From Spirodela intermedia (taxonomy: Eukaryota > Streptophyta > Magnoliopsida > Alismatales > Araceae): DNA of 64,000 nucleotides. Positions 27,062 through 38,646 of the stretch are shown here, one piece after another. The stretch covers positions 5,338,259 to 5,402,258 of the forward strand of contig LR746266.1 in NCBI GenBank assembly GCA_902729315.2, read 5' to 3'. Numbering within the stretch: the stretch's first letter is position 1; every line of letters begins with the position of its first letter. Under the pieces are notes generated by a model. That model saw only the letters and a program-made list of their open reading frames with translations, had not been told where the DNA came from and made no database searches. The position numbers and the translations under genes are program-made.

Positions 27062-27069
27062 TATATATA
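27062..27069 (+). promoter_or_regulatory. TATA box of TIN1
   Basis: TATATATA, 108 bases upstream of the ATG, following the UPRE-type element. Confidence 0.7.
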
Positions 27070-27169
27070 CCCTGGAAGAGTCGAGAAGGATTTGCGGTTC
27101 GCTGCGGGAGTTCCGTTTTTCTTTCTGCACACGGAGCGGAAGAGCGAGGAACGATCGAGGTCGGTCCTC

Positions 27170-28922
27170 ATGGCGGGTACGTCTGGAGTTGTGGCGGCGG
27201 TTTTCCTCTTAGTCCTGCTGATCGGAACCTCGGGCGCCGTCGTCTTCCCGCGGTCTCTGAAAACGTCGTTTCCCAGAGCTGTTTCGGTAAGAAATTTTGG
27301 TGATTCCCAGACGCTTCGTTTCTCATTTGCGTTGGACGATGAGACGACTTTAGATCATCGCCTGATGATTTGTTTGAACCTTTCAGGATTTGAAGGAGGC
27401 GATTCTGAAAGGGTTGGGGTCGCACGAGGAAGGACTGGCGTTGTCGGGTTTTGACCCGCGGGACGCGAAAGTGGGGCAATCGGTGGCGTACGAGTTCCAT
27501 GTGGAGATCGATAAGAAGATCATCCCAATCAAGCTTCTGGAGGATGTGAGTCGGTGGGAGTTTGTAGATTTCCCTTTTCTTGCTATGGACGGCGAGGCGG
27601 ATAATGCGGATAAGGGGTTGGCGGAGATGGAGAAGGCTCTAGAATCTATGATCCTCCCTGTTCTTCCCCCGTTCCAGCTTGAAGGCCCCATGGAGCTCTG
27701 GATCCAGGATGGCGATGACATGAGGCTGGCCTTGCCAGTGAGTACATATTTCTTCCCTTATTTCCTCCATGATCCTCATATTCGTAAAGAAGTATTCATC
27801 ATTAATCTCATGCAAAGCATTTGACATTTGAACTGCCTTAAGATATTTAACAATTGGTATCATCCGAATTGTTTTCATCTCCTGTTTTAGTCCTTAGATT
27901 TAGGGTTACCGCCATTATCAGTCTACGCCTGTTTTCAATCGATTGCCTTCGAAGCAACATCTATTTTTCAGATTTCTGGGAGGCTTCTGCAGTCCCAAAC
28001 CATCATCGTAGCTATTGTCTTAAATAATAGAAACTTAATTGCATCAGACTAGAATAGGATGTTCGAACAATGACGAATCTCTTGTCGAAGTCCTTGGCAA
28101 TTCCCTTTTTGATTATTCCGTCAATTTGCGCAGCACGATGTGGAGGCCGGCGTGCTGAAGAAGGTGCTGTTATCAGATGGCGCAAAGGTGACGGTGAAGG
28201 GCGCCAAATCCGTCGGCCTCCGGCACGCCGTTGAATTGCCTCTTCCTCTCAACCGCACCCGCGGGGGGCGCGCAGTCGCTTCCGGCCTTCTAACCATGGC
28301 CGAGGCCCTTCGCCATGCCTCTCGCTCCAAGGAGAAACCCCTCCTCTCTCTCCGAATCGTCGGACCAACCTCTCTGTCGTCGTCTCCAACACCCATGTCC
28401 TCCAGTGACAGGCTCAAGCTCAAGCGTCTGGCCCCCGGGCTCGTCGAGCTCTCATCTCCCTCGGTTCCTGCCTTGTCTGAAGATCCAGACGCCACAAGTT
28501 CCCCCTTTCTGTGGCCTCTTACGTCCCTCGACGGATCCGACTCCAACCTCAGGGGCTTCGAGGAGCTGCTGGCGTCTGTTCTGGGCAAGAAGGGGATGGA
28601 AGAAGGATCCTTCAGGTTGCTGAAGGCAGAGGTGTCTGCCATGACCTATGTGAAACTGGGATTCGTCATGGAGAGGCTGGTTTCAAATATGGACGTGGAC
28701 TGGTCAGGCTTCCCCGCGTGGCAAACCAGGCCGGAGAAGATCCGGTCCCAATTCGAGGTTCTTGCCCGGGTGGAAGAGAACGGGATGATCGTCCCCGAGA
28801 GAATCGCAGAGATCTCGCCCGTCCCGGCGGTGGACTTTCAGCTGGAGAGCGTTGGATCAGAGAACGTCTCGATGTCCCGGGTACCCATCTATCATCCTCC
28901 TCCTGTCTATTTCACCCTGTGA
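27170..28922 (+). CDS. TIN1: TIN1 (Tunicamycin Induced 1)-like ER-stress protein
   Basis: Three exons (27170-27286, 27387-27737, 28134-28922) join in phase 0 as RAVS|DLKEAILKGLG and RLALP|HDVEAGVLKK, giving 418 residues. An N-terminal signal peptide is clear (MAGTSGVVAAVFLLVLLIGT). Conserved stretches I recall from Arabidopsis TIN1 (At5g64510) are all in order: LSGFDPRDAKVGQSVAYEF, IPIKLLEDVSRWEFVD, PFQLEGPMELWIQD, SLRIVGPTSL, LKLKRLAPGLVELSS, LRGFEELLASVLG and the ending PPPVYFTL. TIN1 is plant-specific, sits in the endoplasmic reticulum, is induced by unfolded-protein stress and affects pollen surface morphology; its biochemical activity is unknown. No transmembrane segment or enzyme motif is visible beyond the signal peptide. 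The promoter carries a UPRE-type element. Confidence 0.92.
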
Positions 28923-29309
28923 TGTCTGATCTCTTCTTCCAATTTTTCATTTTTTTTTAATACTTCCCCGTTTCTTTCAACTCCCTCGCCTGAAACTTTC
29001 ATCATCGGGGAACCCAATGATCGACGTCCTTCATGGATGGACGGCCGTGTAATTACTGGAGAATCACTGGGAGTCTTGTGCTAGAAACTATATACTTAAC
29101 TGGTACATGAAGAGATCATCCTTTAAAACCCTTGGCGGACGGTGAACATTATCTTGATGAACTTCACTTTGAAACACCATCCAATGTTTTGAATTCTATG
29201 CTAGAACGAACATACACCGCATCCGTTTATTTTCAGCACATTATTTGTTCTATGGAGAGGGAAGAGACAGGTCAGAATCTGGTGGGTATGATTTTTTTGA
29301 AGGTGGGTG

Positions 29310-29333
29310 TTATTATTATTATTATTATTATTA
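29310..29333. repeat. (TTA)n microsatellite
   Basis: Eight TTA units about 390 bases downstream of the TIN1 stop codon. Confidence 0.9.
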
Positions 29334-30331
29334 TGGGAGGAAATACTGCCTAAGAACATTTTGTGAAGATATCTAGTCTTTTCTGTGGGATATCATCGGC
29401 AAGGTTTGCGTTATCCAAATGGTGAGGAAGTGGTCAACGGGGATGAATTCTCGGCAGCATTCTCCCTCCCAGAACACCTCCGATTCCATTGACCCATCGG
29501 ACTTTGGGATAAAAAAGCAAATTTTGGAAGTTATTATGGGTAAGCTCCTTGGTTTTCCCTTGAAAGATTCCGAGATCATTTCGTTTAGTCTTCCTCTTGA
29601 GCTCCTTCTGGCATTCCACTCCGCCGTTCATTACCCGTTAACCGCGTTGACCAGGAGGGTTTACTCTTGAGAAGCCCTCTGACCTGGTCACGATGCAGTT
29701 TTAAGGTTTGACGATCGTTCGGATCGGGTCATTAAGAACTGGTGATTTCCGAGACTCTTATCGAATTAATCTATTCTCGCCCGTTGACCGAGCCGGTTCT
29801 TCCGATGATCTTAGTTCGGTTTATGGGGAAGGCTCTGTGCCCGGAGGGTGTCCGGAATTGGGGCGAGGGGCGGCCACGCCCCTAGGCGGCGCTGACTTCC
29901 TCAAGAACGGGGGCAGGGGAGACAACAAGTCCGCTCTCCGAGACTCCGGTTCCCTTGACCTTGCTCCAACGCCCACAACCCGATATAATACATCCACGCC
30001 TACTATACCAAGTATGGAAGCTTCAAAGGAGCAGTCTGTTCAGCCCAATATGACCCAATCAGCCCAATCTGGCCCGGCTTATTTTCTGCACGGCCTATCT
30101 CTATCTCTCTGTCTCCCTCTGTCTCTCTCTCTCTCGCTCTCTCTCTTAGACTGGGTTGGGGCGGCGTGGTCTGCGGTGTACAGGCTTCTGAGGAGTTCCC
30201 ATCGAAATCAGAATCTGACTGCGGGGGTGGGGCCTACATGGCCGGACCCTCTTCCGCCCCCGCCCCCTCCGGCGGCATCATGACAGCGACAGACCAGGAG
30301 GCGCCCCAAGCGGCGGTGGCGCCAGGGGGCG

Positions 30332-30335
<4 letters not shown>

Positions 30336-30365
<30 letters not shown>
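30336..30365. repeat. (GA)n array upstream of BAM1
   Basis: About 15 GA units some 760 bases upstream of the BAM1 ATG. A second, interrupted GA/GAGT tract lies at 30762-30880. Plant GAGA-binding (BBR/BPC) proteins recognise such runs. Confidence 0.85.
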
Positions 30366-30367
<2 letters not shown>

Positions 30368-31123
30368 GCTGGAGGCGGTAACCTATTCCCCCGCCGAGTG
30401 GCGGCCCACCACCACCCACCGCCGTCGCTTTTCCTGTCGCGGCGGTCCACGACCGTCTGTACGCCGAGGTCAGTCACAGTCTCGGTCCTCCGGCGGGGGC
30501 CCGTTGCAGGGGTGACTGAGATATTCGTGAACGGCGGAATCGCCGCCAGCTTGACCGTCTCCGCCGGCCGGTGAACAGAGACGGGCAATCATCGCCGCGG
30601 TGACCAACGTATCGATCTCCTTCTTTCACCATCCCGAAGAAAAATGGAAAGAATGGAGCCCTAAGCTCGATCTCTACGACGTAGGGTTTCGGGGCCAGCA
30701 AAACCAGGCTCGCTCTTCTCCCTAATCCGGATAGTTTAGTGTCTGGGCAGCGGGTAGGTAGAGAGAGAGAGTGAGTGAGTGAGTGAGAGAGAGTGAGAGA
30801 GTGAGAGAACGAGAGAGAGAGAGGGAGGGACGGGTAGGGGCTTTGGGACTCGCTCAAATTTAGAGAGAGAGAGAGAGAGGAAAACAGCAGGAAAGTGGAG
30901 CTGGAGGAATCATAAAAGCCACGCCTCCCCCACCGGACGGGGAAATCTGAACAAAGTTTCACCCTTTCTTCAAGAAAGCCAGCGCTTTCTCTCTCCAAGT
31001 CTTCTTTCTATACCCATCAACACCTCCCTGCCTCCCTTGCTCTTGTTCTCCTTTCTTCTTCTTCTCCCTCTTCCTTGAGTCACCCCCCTCACTCCGCGGC
31101 GGCGATCACAGAGTGGGAGAAAT

Positions 31124-34100
31124 ATGCGAGTCCTCTCCCGAGTCCTCGCCGCCGCCGTCCTCCACCTCCTGCTCCTTCATAGCTCAGCAACGAGGGTTCC
31201 GCGAGTGCCGGAGAACCAGATTCTCCTTTCCTTGAGGTCCAACTTCTCTGACCCACTCGGTGCCCTCGTTTCCTGGAACGCCGGGGGCGACCACTGCCGC
31301 TGGGTCGGCGTCACGTGCGACTCCTCCCATGGCGGCGGCGGCGCCGTCGTCTCCCTCGACCTCGCCGGTCTCAACCTCTCGGGCGTCCTCTCCCCCGCCG
31401 TCGGTCACCTCCGTTCTCTGGTGAACCTCTCCGTCGCCGCCAACGCCCTCACCGGGCCCATCCCCTCCGACCTCTCCCACCTTCCCTTCCTCCGCCACCT
31501 CAATCTCTCCAACAATGTCTTCAATGGCACCTTCCCGGCGGCGCTCTCCCGCCTGCAAAACCTTCAGGTGCTCGACCTCTACAACAATAACCTCACCGGC
31601 GAGCTCCCCGTCGAGGTCTCCGCCATGGCCCAGCTCCGCCACCTCCATCTTGGCGGCAACTTCTTCTTCGGCAGCATCCCGCCGGAGTACGGCCGGTGGG
31701 AGTTCCTGGAGTACCTCGCCGTCTCCGGCAACGAGCTAACTGGTTCCATCCCCCCAGAGATCGGGAACTTGACTCGCCTGCAGCAGCTCTACATCGGCTA
31801 CTACAACACCTTCACAGGAGTGATCCCCCGGGAGATTGGGAACCTGTCTTCTCTCCTCCGCCTGGACATGGCGAACTGCGGGATCTCCGGCGAGATTCCT
31901 GCAGAGATGGGGAAGCTGGAGAGGCTCGACACACTGTTCCTGCAGGTTAACGGCCTGACCGGCGAGCTCACCTCGGAGCTCGGGAAGCTCAGAAGCCTCA
32001 AATCCATGGATCTCTCCAACAACGGGCTCACCGGAGGAATCCCATCGTCGTTCTCGGAGCTCAAGAACCTGACGCTGCTGAACCTGTTCCGGAACAAGCT
32101 CCACGGGTCGATCCCGGACTTCATCGGGGACCTGCCGGAACTGGAGGTTCTGCAACTCTGGGAGAACAACTTCACCGGGAGCATCCCCAACCAGCTAGGG
32201 AGCAACGGGAGGCTGAAGCTCCTTGATCTGTCCTCCAACAAGCTCACCGGCAACCTCCCGCCGGATCTTTGCATGGGGAACAATCTGGAGGTGCTGATCA
32301 TGTTAGGAAACTTCCTATTCGGGCCCATTCCGCCATCTCTCGGCAGGTGCGAATCCCTCAGCAGGATTCGTATGGGGGAGAACTACCTCAATGGGTCCAT
32401 CCCGGAGGGCCTCTTCAGCCTCCCGAACCTAGCGCAGGTGGAGTTACAGGATAATCTCCTCGCCGGCGAGTTCCCGGAGACCGTGGGGAGGACCATCTCC
32501 CCCTTTCTCGGGCAGATCAGCCTCTCTAACAACAGGTTGACGGGAGATCTCCCGGCCTCCATTGGGAACTTCTCTGGGTTGCAGAAGCTACTTCTGAATC
32601 AGAATCTCTTCTCCGGCGGCATACCGCCTGAGATTGGGCAGCTGCAGCAGCTCTCAAAGATGGACCTCAACGGGAACAGGCTCACCGGCGGCATCCCGGC
32701 GGAGATTGGCCGGTGCAAGTTGCTGACTTTCGTCGATCTCAGCCGCAATGCCATATCTGGGGAGATACCCTCCGAGATCACCGAAATGCGCATTCTGAAC
32801 TACCTCAATTTGTCGAGAAACCACCTCGTTGGGAGCATTCCAGCGGCGATCTCAACGATGCAGAGCTTGACGGCGGTGGACTTCTCGTACAACAACCTCT
32901 CCGGCGTCGTCCCCGGCACCGGTCAGTTCAGCTACTTCAACTCCACGTCGTTCGTCGGCAATCCCGAGCTCTGCGGGCCTTATCTCGGCCCCTGCGGCGC
33001 CGGCGCCGTCGGCGACTCTCCGGCGGCCCACGTCAAGGGACCTCTGTCAGCCTCCTCCAAGCTTCTGCTGGTCATTGGTCTCCTCCTCTGCTCCATAGCC
33101 TTCGCGGCGGCGACCATAGTGAAAGCCCGGTCTCTGAAGAAGGCGAGCGAGGCTCGCGCATGGAAGCTCACCGCTTTCCAGCGCCTAGATTTCACCTCCG
33201 ACGACGTGCTGGATTGCTTGAAGGACGAGAAGGTAATCGGCAAGGGCGGCGCCGGCGTAGTCTACAAGGGCGACATGCCCAACGGTGAGCAGGTGGCCGT
33301 GAAGCGGCTGCCGGCGATGAGCAGGGGGGGATCCTCCCATGACCATGGATTCTCAGCGGAGATTCAGACGCTGGGGAGGATCCGCCATCGCCACATCGTG
33401 AGGTTGCTGGGTTTCTGCTCCAACCAGGAGACGAACCTCCTGGTTTACGAGTACATGCCCAACGGGAGCTTGGGGGAGCTGCTCCACGGGAAGAAGGGCG
33501 GCCACCTCCACTGGGACACGAGGTACAAGATCGCCCTGGAGGCCGCCAAGGGGCTCTGCTATCTCCACCATGACTGCTCCCCGCTGATCCTCCACCGCGA
33601 CGTGAAGTCCAACAACATCCTCCTCGACTCCAACTTCGAAGCCCACGTCGCCGACTTCGGCCTCGCCAAGTTCCTCCAGGATTCCGGGACCTCCGAGTGC
33701 ATGTCCGCCATCGCCGGCTCCTACGGCTACATCGCCCCAGGTATCAACCCATCTTCTTCTGCCCTAAAATCTTGGTCGAAAGATTCATTCATTCCTTCGT
33801 TTACTGTTGTTTTTTTGTTGTTTTACGTGGAGCAGAGTACGCCTACACGCTGAAGGTGGACGAGAAGAGCGACGTCTACAGCTTCGGGGTGGTGCTGTTG
33901 GAGCTCCTCACGGGGAGGAAGCCGGTGGGGGAGTTTGGGGACGGCGTTGACATTGTGCAGTGGGTGAGGATGACGACGGACTCTCAGAAAGAAGGGGTCC
34001 TCAAGGTGCTTGACCCGAGGCTCCCCACTCTTCCTCTCCACGAGGCGATGCACGTCTTCTACGTCGCCATGCTCTGCGTGGAGGAGCAAAGCGTGGAGCG

Positions 34101-34257
34101 CCCCACCATGAGAGAAGTCGTCCAGATGCTTTCCGAGCTTCCCAGGCCGGCGGCGCAGAAGCAGACCGACGAAAGCGACGGCGCCGGCGGGGGAGACCAG
34201 CCGCAGCAGCTGCAACACCAGCCACCGCCGACTCCCCCCGATCTCCTCAGCATCTGA
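31124..34257 (+). CDS. BAM1: LRR receptor kinase of the CLAVATA1/BAM group (BAM1-like)
   Basis: Exon 1 (31124-33740) and exon 2 (33836-34257) join in phase 1 inside the kinase domain as GYIAP|EYAYTL, giving 1012 residues. Order of domains: signal peptide (about 1-22), N-terminal cap with paired cysteines (WVGVTCDSS), about 20 leucine-rich repeats to residue ~620, transmembrane segment about 647-668 ([16 protein letters not shown]), and a kinase with [12 protein letters not shown], lysine 727 (VAVKRL), HRDVKSNN with aspartate ~826, and DFGLAK. All key catalytic residues are present, so it should be active. The repeat wording ([32 protein letters not shown]) is that of BAM1/BAM2, plasma-membrane receptors for CLE peptides in meristem and anther development. 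Exons are strikingly GC-rich. CEPR1 follows 4.4 kb downstream on the same strand. Confidence 0.94.
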
Positions 34258-37200
34258 CGACCTGCGCCGCGGGGCTAAATCAGCTGTCTTCGGCTCGCGT
34301 TTAGATCATCGTGTACGTTTTTTTTTCCCAGTTTGTGAGTGAGCTGCTTGGGGTGGGGAGAAGTTGTATAGATAAATCAGTGCAGTTCGCGGATGCGGCT
34401 TCTATTTTTGGTTTCTGTGTTCCAAGGATGGGAATTTGTAGCGCAATTAGTCTCTGTTCATCGCCGGACGAATCCGTAAGATCCCCTGGTTCTCCCCCAT
34501 GGAAGTGACAGAACGAGGAGGCGGCGGCGGCGGCGACGGCGATCACCGTCGCGGTTGCGTGTGTCGCCGACGGAGGAGCGGCTTAGCATATCTTCGACGA
34601 GACTCATCGAGTCATCCGTCTCCCTGATGGCTCCCCGCCGGCCCTGCATGAAGGTCTGGACAAGGCTGAAGTCGAAGCTGTCGACGCATCAGATCAATAA
34701 AGGGCCCGCCTTTCAGATTTGGAACACCATTATGAGGGTAAAACCTGGGTCCCCCCCCCCGGCGGCCACGCCGAGAACAGAGAAATGCACCACCCCGCCA
34801 CCGCCATCCTCTCCTGCCGGAGACTCCGCCATTAACTTACTTGCCCTCCACCTCCTGGCGCTCGTCCCATCAGGGGGACCGTTGACTGGCCCTGCCGTCG
34901 CCCTCTTTCCCCATCCTCCTGCACGTCCTCACCATGAATGTGGCGAAGTCGTCATCATAGAAACCTCACTTGACTGCGCCGAACCAGAGCACGCTCGGGC
35001 CTGGGGAAGGGGAAGGAGGGAGAGGGGGGACCCATTGAATCTGCCGCACCGCCGCCATTAAACGGCGCGCCGGCGGCCGTCCGGGGAGGAAGACGAAGCT
35101 GGCGCCGCCGCATCGGGAAGGCCCTCGTCTCAAGCGGCCGCGCTGTCGACAGGCGTTAATGATGAAATTGAAGACCCATAAATGATTTTCGAGCCCCATA
35201 AATAATTATCTCCAAAGTCTCACCTTTGATAAACCCCCCCTCATAACCCACATGAAATGCCTCAAACTAGGTATCGTTCCTCGCGTCCTCCACATTAATC
35301 GGTGCTCTCCAGCCCCGTTGACCTCAGTTCCTTAATGTTGGTCGTTTGACTTTTTCTCTTAAATTTATGATACCCTGGAGACGTTATGGCGCCAGTAAAA
35401 GTCAAAATTTACATAACCACATTAATTAAATCTACGTACTATAATGCATGCATTACGTAACCTACGGACATTAGGTTTCTATTGAATGCATGAGGGGTGC
35501 AACTGCCCCCTGTCGGAAATAGTGGCGCAGGTTGTAGAGCAGCAGGTCCCGTTGACGTCCACAGCTTGGGCTTCCCACGTGCGAGGTTTCCTCCCCTGTT
35601 AACCTTTTTATTTTTTATTTTCTCCTTTGGGGGGTGGCCTGCTCGAGTGGGTCTGGCGAGTAATCAAGAGCCAGTGGGACGCCAACTCCCCTGACCGTCG
35701 TTAATGGGTGTTCGCCGATGACAGGAAGAACGCTGACCGCCGTTAATGCGGAAGAGAAAGTGGGCCCACCGTCCATCGGGCCCTTTTAAACCCGACCTGG
35801 GTGGGGCCCTCCCTCGGAGGAATTTAAGCTGAGCCGAACAAATGTGGGCCATCCCCCGTATTCGTGAGTTGACCATTGACCGTTTTCTCTGGCAATGGTC
35901 AGGACTCCCTTCGACAGTGCCCTGTCATTTCCCGATACGAGAGATGGCCCTTTCTTTAGAATATATAGTAGTAGAAGGTTTTCTTTGAAATATTGGTAGA
36001 GGTTAGTAGATTTGGTAGAGAGGGCAAGTGCCTCAAGACCGACATCATGTCCGACAAGCAGTGGGAGCTGACAGCCGACGACGGTTCCTGCTTCTCACGT
36101 CATCTAAATCGTACTCACTGAACGCTAGGATCCTGACACGGCCCCAGTTGGGCGGGGGGAGATGCACTCCAATGGCGGAACCAGTTGGGAAGTTTTCACG
36201 GCGGAGGGATGGGGAAGGCCTCGCCGCCTGCGCCGGCCAGCTGATACAGTGGGCGGCGCCCAGATGCCCCGCCGGGAGAAAGGATGGGGCCATTAGCTTA
36301 AGCTCGCCCGGAGAAGCCGACTAGGAGAGCAGGGCTTTTAGTAGTTACAGCTTTGCAGTGGAGTAATCTAATCCAGTGGAGGGAGGAAAGGGACGGGGGG
36401 GGGGGTTCGATAAAGGGTCCTTGCTTCTGCAGAGACATGGAGATGGGTGGCTGGGGATGGACTGTGGGAACAGACCAAAGCTCCGCCAGCTTGCAGTCGC
36501 CGATGTCCACGTGCGGACCATTGCTTTCTTTTAAGTGTGGAGGGAGGAAGGAGGGGGAGGGGGCTATGCACGGGGGACCGACCGGTGGCGAGGATAGCGG
36601 GCTGCCGGCGCGGGGGCGGGGCTGGGCGTGGCCTCGCCGTTGCACATTCCCTCGGAGGAGAGAGGGCGTCAAATCGAGATCTTATTTTCAGCTCCGCGTG
36701 GAGATTTCGGGGGCATTTCGCACGAAGGATAATCCCCATGCCCGAGAGAACAGAAGCTTTTCCTTAGTCCTAGAAAGCTAGGAATCCTCGCCGACCAATC
36801 GCTCGAGAGGTGGTGCAACAGAAGAGGTCTTCCCCCCTCCTCCCCCGACCACACTCACCCTTCCCGTTAAAAGCCTGCCGCTTTATCGTAAGCGCTGTAT
36901 CTGAGAGCGAGAAAGAGGAGGGGAAGAGTCTCAGTGGGTGAAATGGAAGAAAGTAGAAAGATTGAGCTATGGCCCAGTGAGTGTGACGGAAGAATCGGGG
37001 GCGGCGGCTTTATCTGGCCCATACGCCCCCCCCCAGTCGACGCCATCGGGCCCCTTTGCACCGTTCAATGGGCCATCCCACTGACGAAGAAACCAGATCA
37101 TTACCGACTTGACGGAGAGACAAATAGAAAGATACAGGAGGAGGGGTCCCTCTTCGTTCAGTATTTCACGACGGAGAAGGAGACAAAGGCAACATTCAAG

Positions 37201-38112
37201 CCTGATCTCGCACCGTTCCCGCGTTTACTAAGTCATCAATGTTGTTTCTACGCTTAGCCCCGCCAGGCCGGGGCCCTTCCGTTCTATGTAATATTGCTGT
37301 CTCCATTATTTGCCGGCCCCCGTCGCATGCTTACGAAAGGGCAAGCAGCAGTGAGGATCTCTACAGCTCGTGATAGAGACGGAGCTGGAGGGAGAATTAA
37401 AGTCGGATGTTCTTCCTGTCGTCGGCTTGTTACAGCCCATTCCGGTTGCCCCCCACCCCCCCATCCCCCGGTGGGCGACGGCGAACTTGTCCTGTTAGCG
37501 AGTGGTGGGAACGCCGCCGCCCGTATTTTGTCTCAGCGGCGTCCGCTCCCCGGCGAGGAAAGCCCACCACCGGTGAAACTCAGGCCCACAAATGAACCGC
37601 TCGCCGGAGATGGGAGAGGATGCCGCAGCGCCGCAGGCGACGTTAACCAATTAAGAACCAGGGCCCCCGAACAGATGCTGCCTGTCGAGCCGACGATTAA
37701 ACTACGTGTTTTCCAGCAATGTAGAAAGAGTTCTCTCTGCCGTCGTGGAGAGTTGAAGAGGGAAACAAAGGCTCTTCCCCTCCCCTCGCGGTTCCCACTG
37801 AATAGGTGTTGGGCCTTCTCGGAGTGAGCGGACAGTGAGGCCCAAACTAAATCCGGTGCATCCATTGATGTGCTAGGGAGTTCGTTGGGTGCCCATCTGA
37901 CGATCCAAAAAAGTAAAGTGTTGGCCCTCCTCGGCTCTTTATCATTGTTCCCCCCCAACCCATCTACGAGCGAGGTGGGGAGGTTGCTTTACTTATACTG
38001 AACAACTACTTCTTAGCAGCTGGAGATTCGCTTAAGCCTAACTGGGAACCCAACCCATTTGTCGGTGCGCGATATAGATACGTTCTAGACGAAGATAAAA
38101 CCTAGGTCGAAC
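34258..38112. other. Spacer between BAM1 and CEPR1
   Basis: No supported gene in 3.9 kb. G+C-rich patches at 34500-35150 and 36100-37850 produce many overlapping frames on both strands with no recognisable family. Short homopolymer G and C runs occur (e.g. 34751-34760, 36396-36405, 37026-37034). AT-rich islands with ATTAAT motifs lie at about 35150-35500. Confidence 0.45.
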
Positions 38113-38258
38113 CAGAATGTGACAATAAAAATGGTCTCTTTAGGCCGCAGCATCAGAATGTGACAATAAAAATGGTCTCTTTTGGCCACAGCATCAGAAT
38201 TTGACAATAAAAATGCCTTCTTTAGGTCAAAGAACCACAACATGACAACAAAAATGGT
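38113..38258. repeat. Minisatellite, about 41-base unit, 3-4 copies, in the CEPR1 promoter
   Basis: Units begin at 38113, 38154 and 38195 with CAGAATGTGACAATAAAAAT (third copy CAGAATTTG...), each followed by GG or GCC, then TCT and a GGCC or GGTC plus GCATCA tail. A more diverged copy starts near 38236 (CACAACATGACAACAAAAAT). Spacing is 41, 41 and about 41 bases. It ends about 390 bases before the CEPR1 ATG. Confidence 0.92.
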
Positions 38259-38646
38259 CACTATAATTTTTTACGTAGTTGATCCGGTTAAATTTCTTAT
38301 TTAAATAATATTTATGCTATTATTATTAGTGTTACGTTATTTATGCTAAAACACATGTTTTTGAGTATAATCCAAGCGATTATGACATCAGGCAGACGGG
38401 GAAATGAAAATTATAGCACGTGTTAAATGCGAGCAGGCTTAGATATTATCGCAGAGTACAGGTCATGCTCATGTCATCTCTCTCTCTCTCTCTCTTCTAC
38501 TCCCAGTGGCTCTCTGTCATCTCCGATGCACGGATTCCGTCCGAAGCATTTATGTACAAGTCACTCGACATCGCCACGAAGAGAACTCACGGAAAATTGT
38601 TCACACGGACAACGCCTAAGCCGCCAGCTTCCCCCTCTCCCTCCCC
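38259..38646 (+). promoter_or_regulatory. Proximal promoter and leader of CEPR1
   Basis: An AT-rich block (38270-38360) is followed by a CT run (38478-38495) and a C-rich leader that ends directly at the ATG. No convincing TATA box in the expected position was found. Confidence 0.35.

Larger units (their letters stand above)
28923..31123. other. Spacer between TIN1 and BAM1
   Basis: No supported gene. It contains a (TTA)n run (29310-29333), a GA array (30336-30365) and a GA/GAGT-rich tract (30762-30880) in the BAM1 promoter or leader. Immediately before the BAM1 ATG the sequence is a CT-rich leader (30980-31090). Confidence 0.5.
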
